Origin: JAEELC01 sp963621965
GTDB lineage: Bacteria > Bacillota_I > Bacilli_A > Acholeplasmatales > Anaeroplasmataceae
Length of the DNA: 14,830 nucleotides
Reading direction: 5' to 3'
NCBI GenBank assembly: GCA_963621965.1
Contig: CAVFGN010000042.1
Coordinates: 1-14,830 of the forward strand
Shown: in pieces, positions 14,793 to 14,830 of the stretch
Numbering within the stretch: position 1 is the stretch's first letter
Layout: every line of letters begins with the position of its first letter
The notes under the pieces: model-generated
What the model was told of the DNA's origin: nothing
Database searches by the model: none
The model's input: the letters and a program-made list of their open reading frames with translations, nothing else
Program-made: the position numbers and the translations under genes

Positions 14793-14830
14793 ATAATTAT
14801 ATTAAGTTTAGAATTTTCAAAAACAAATAA

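Overview
The window is AT-rich DNA with tightly packed genes, all on the minus strand. Gene content points to a low-GC Bacillota (Firmicutes): a Bacillus-type de novo pyrimidine operon in the order pyrB-pyrC-carA-carB-pyrK-pyrD-pyrF-pyrE, a class 1B (PyrD/PyrK) dihydroorotate dehydrogenase, a type III pantothenate kinase and an ECF-type vitamin transporter subunit. The genus cannot be told from the sequence alone; an uncultured gut-type member of Bacilli or Clostridia is a guess.

Layout in the direction of transcription (right to left). A 482-residue protein with a helical, TPR-like N-terminal half and a C-terminal GGDEF domain (13225-14673) has its own promoter. A 149-base gap follows and holds the pyr leader. 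In it, a perfect 10-bp hairpin plus seven U sits directly against the pyrB ribosome binding site, and an upstream hairpin competes for the same bases. Then come eight pyrimidine genes with junctions from an 8-base overlap to a 3-base gap (3760-13075), closed by a terminator at 3695-3726. These encode every step from bicarbonate, glutamine and aspartate to UMP. A vitamin-transporter S component (2920-3606) with its own promoter and a type III pantothenate kinase (2114-2863) look like a vitamin B5 uptake and CoA-initiation pair, closed by a long hairpin terminator. Last, a phosphoglucomutase/phosphomannomutase (200-1888) has its own promoter.

The metabolic genes look ordinary and intact. The most interesting part is regulatory. 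The pyr leader has the logic of a transcription attenuator, but I find no complete PyrR-binding loop, and neither pyrR nor pyrP lies at the head of the operon, where Bacillus has them. No mobile element, CRISPR array, tRNA or rRNA was seen, and no gap between genes exceeds 300 bases. I see no clear undescribed multi-gene system here.
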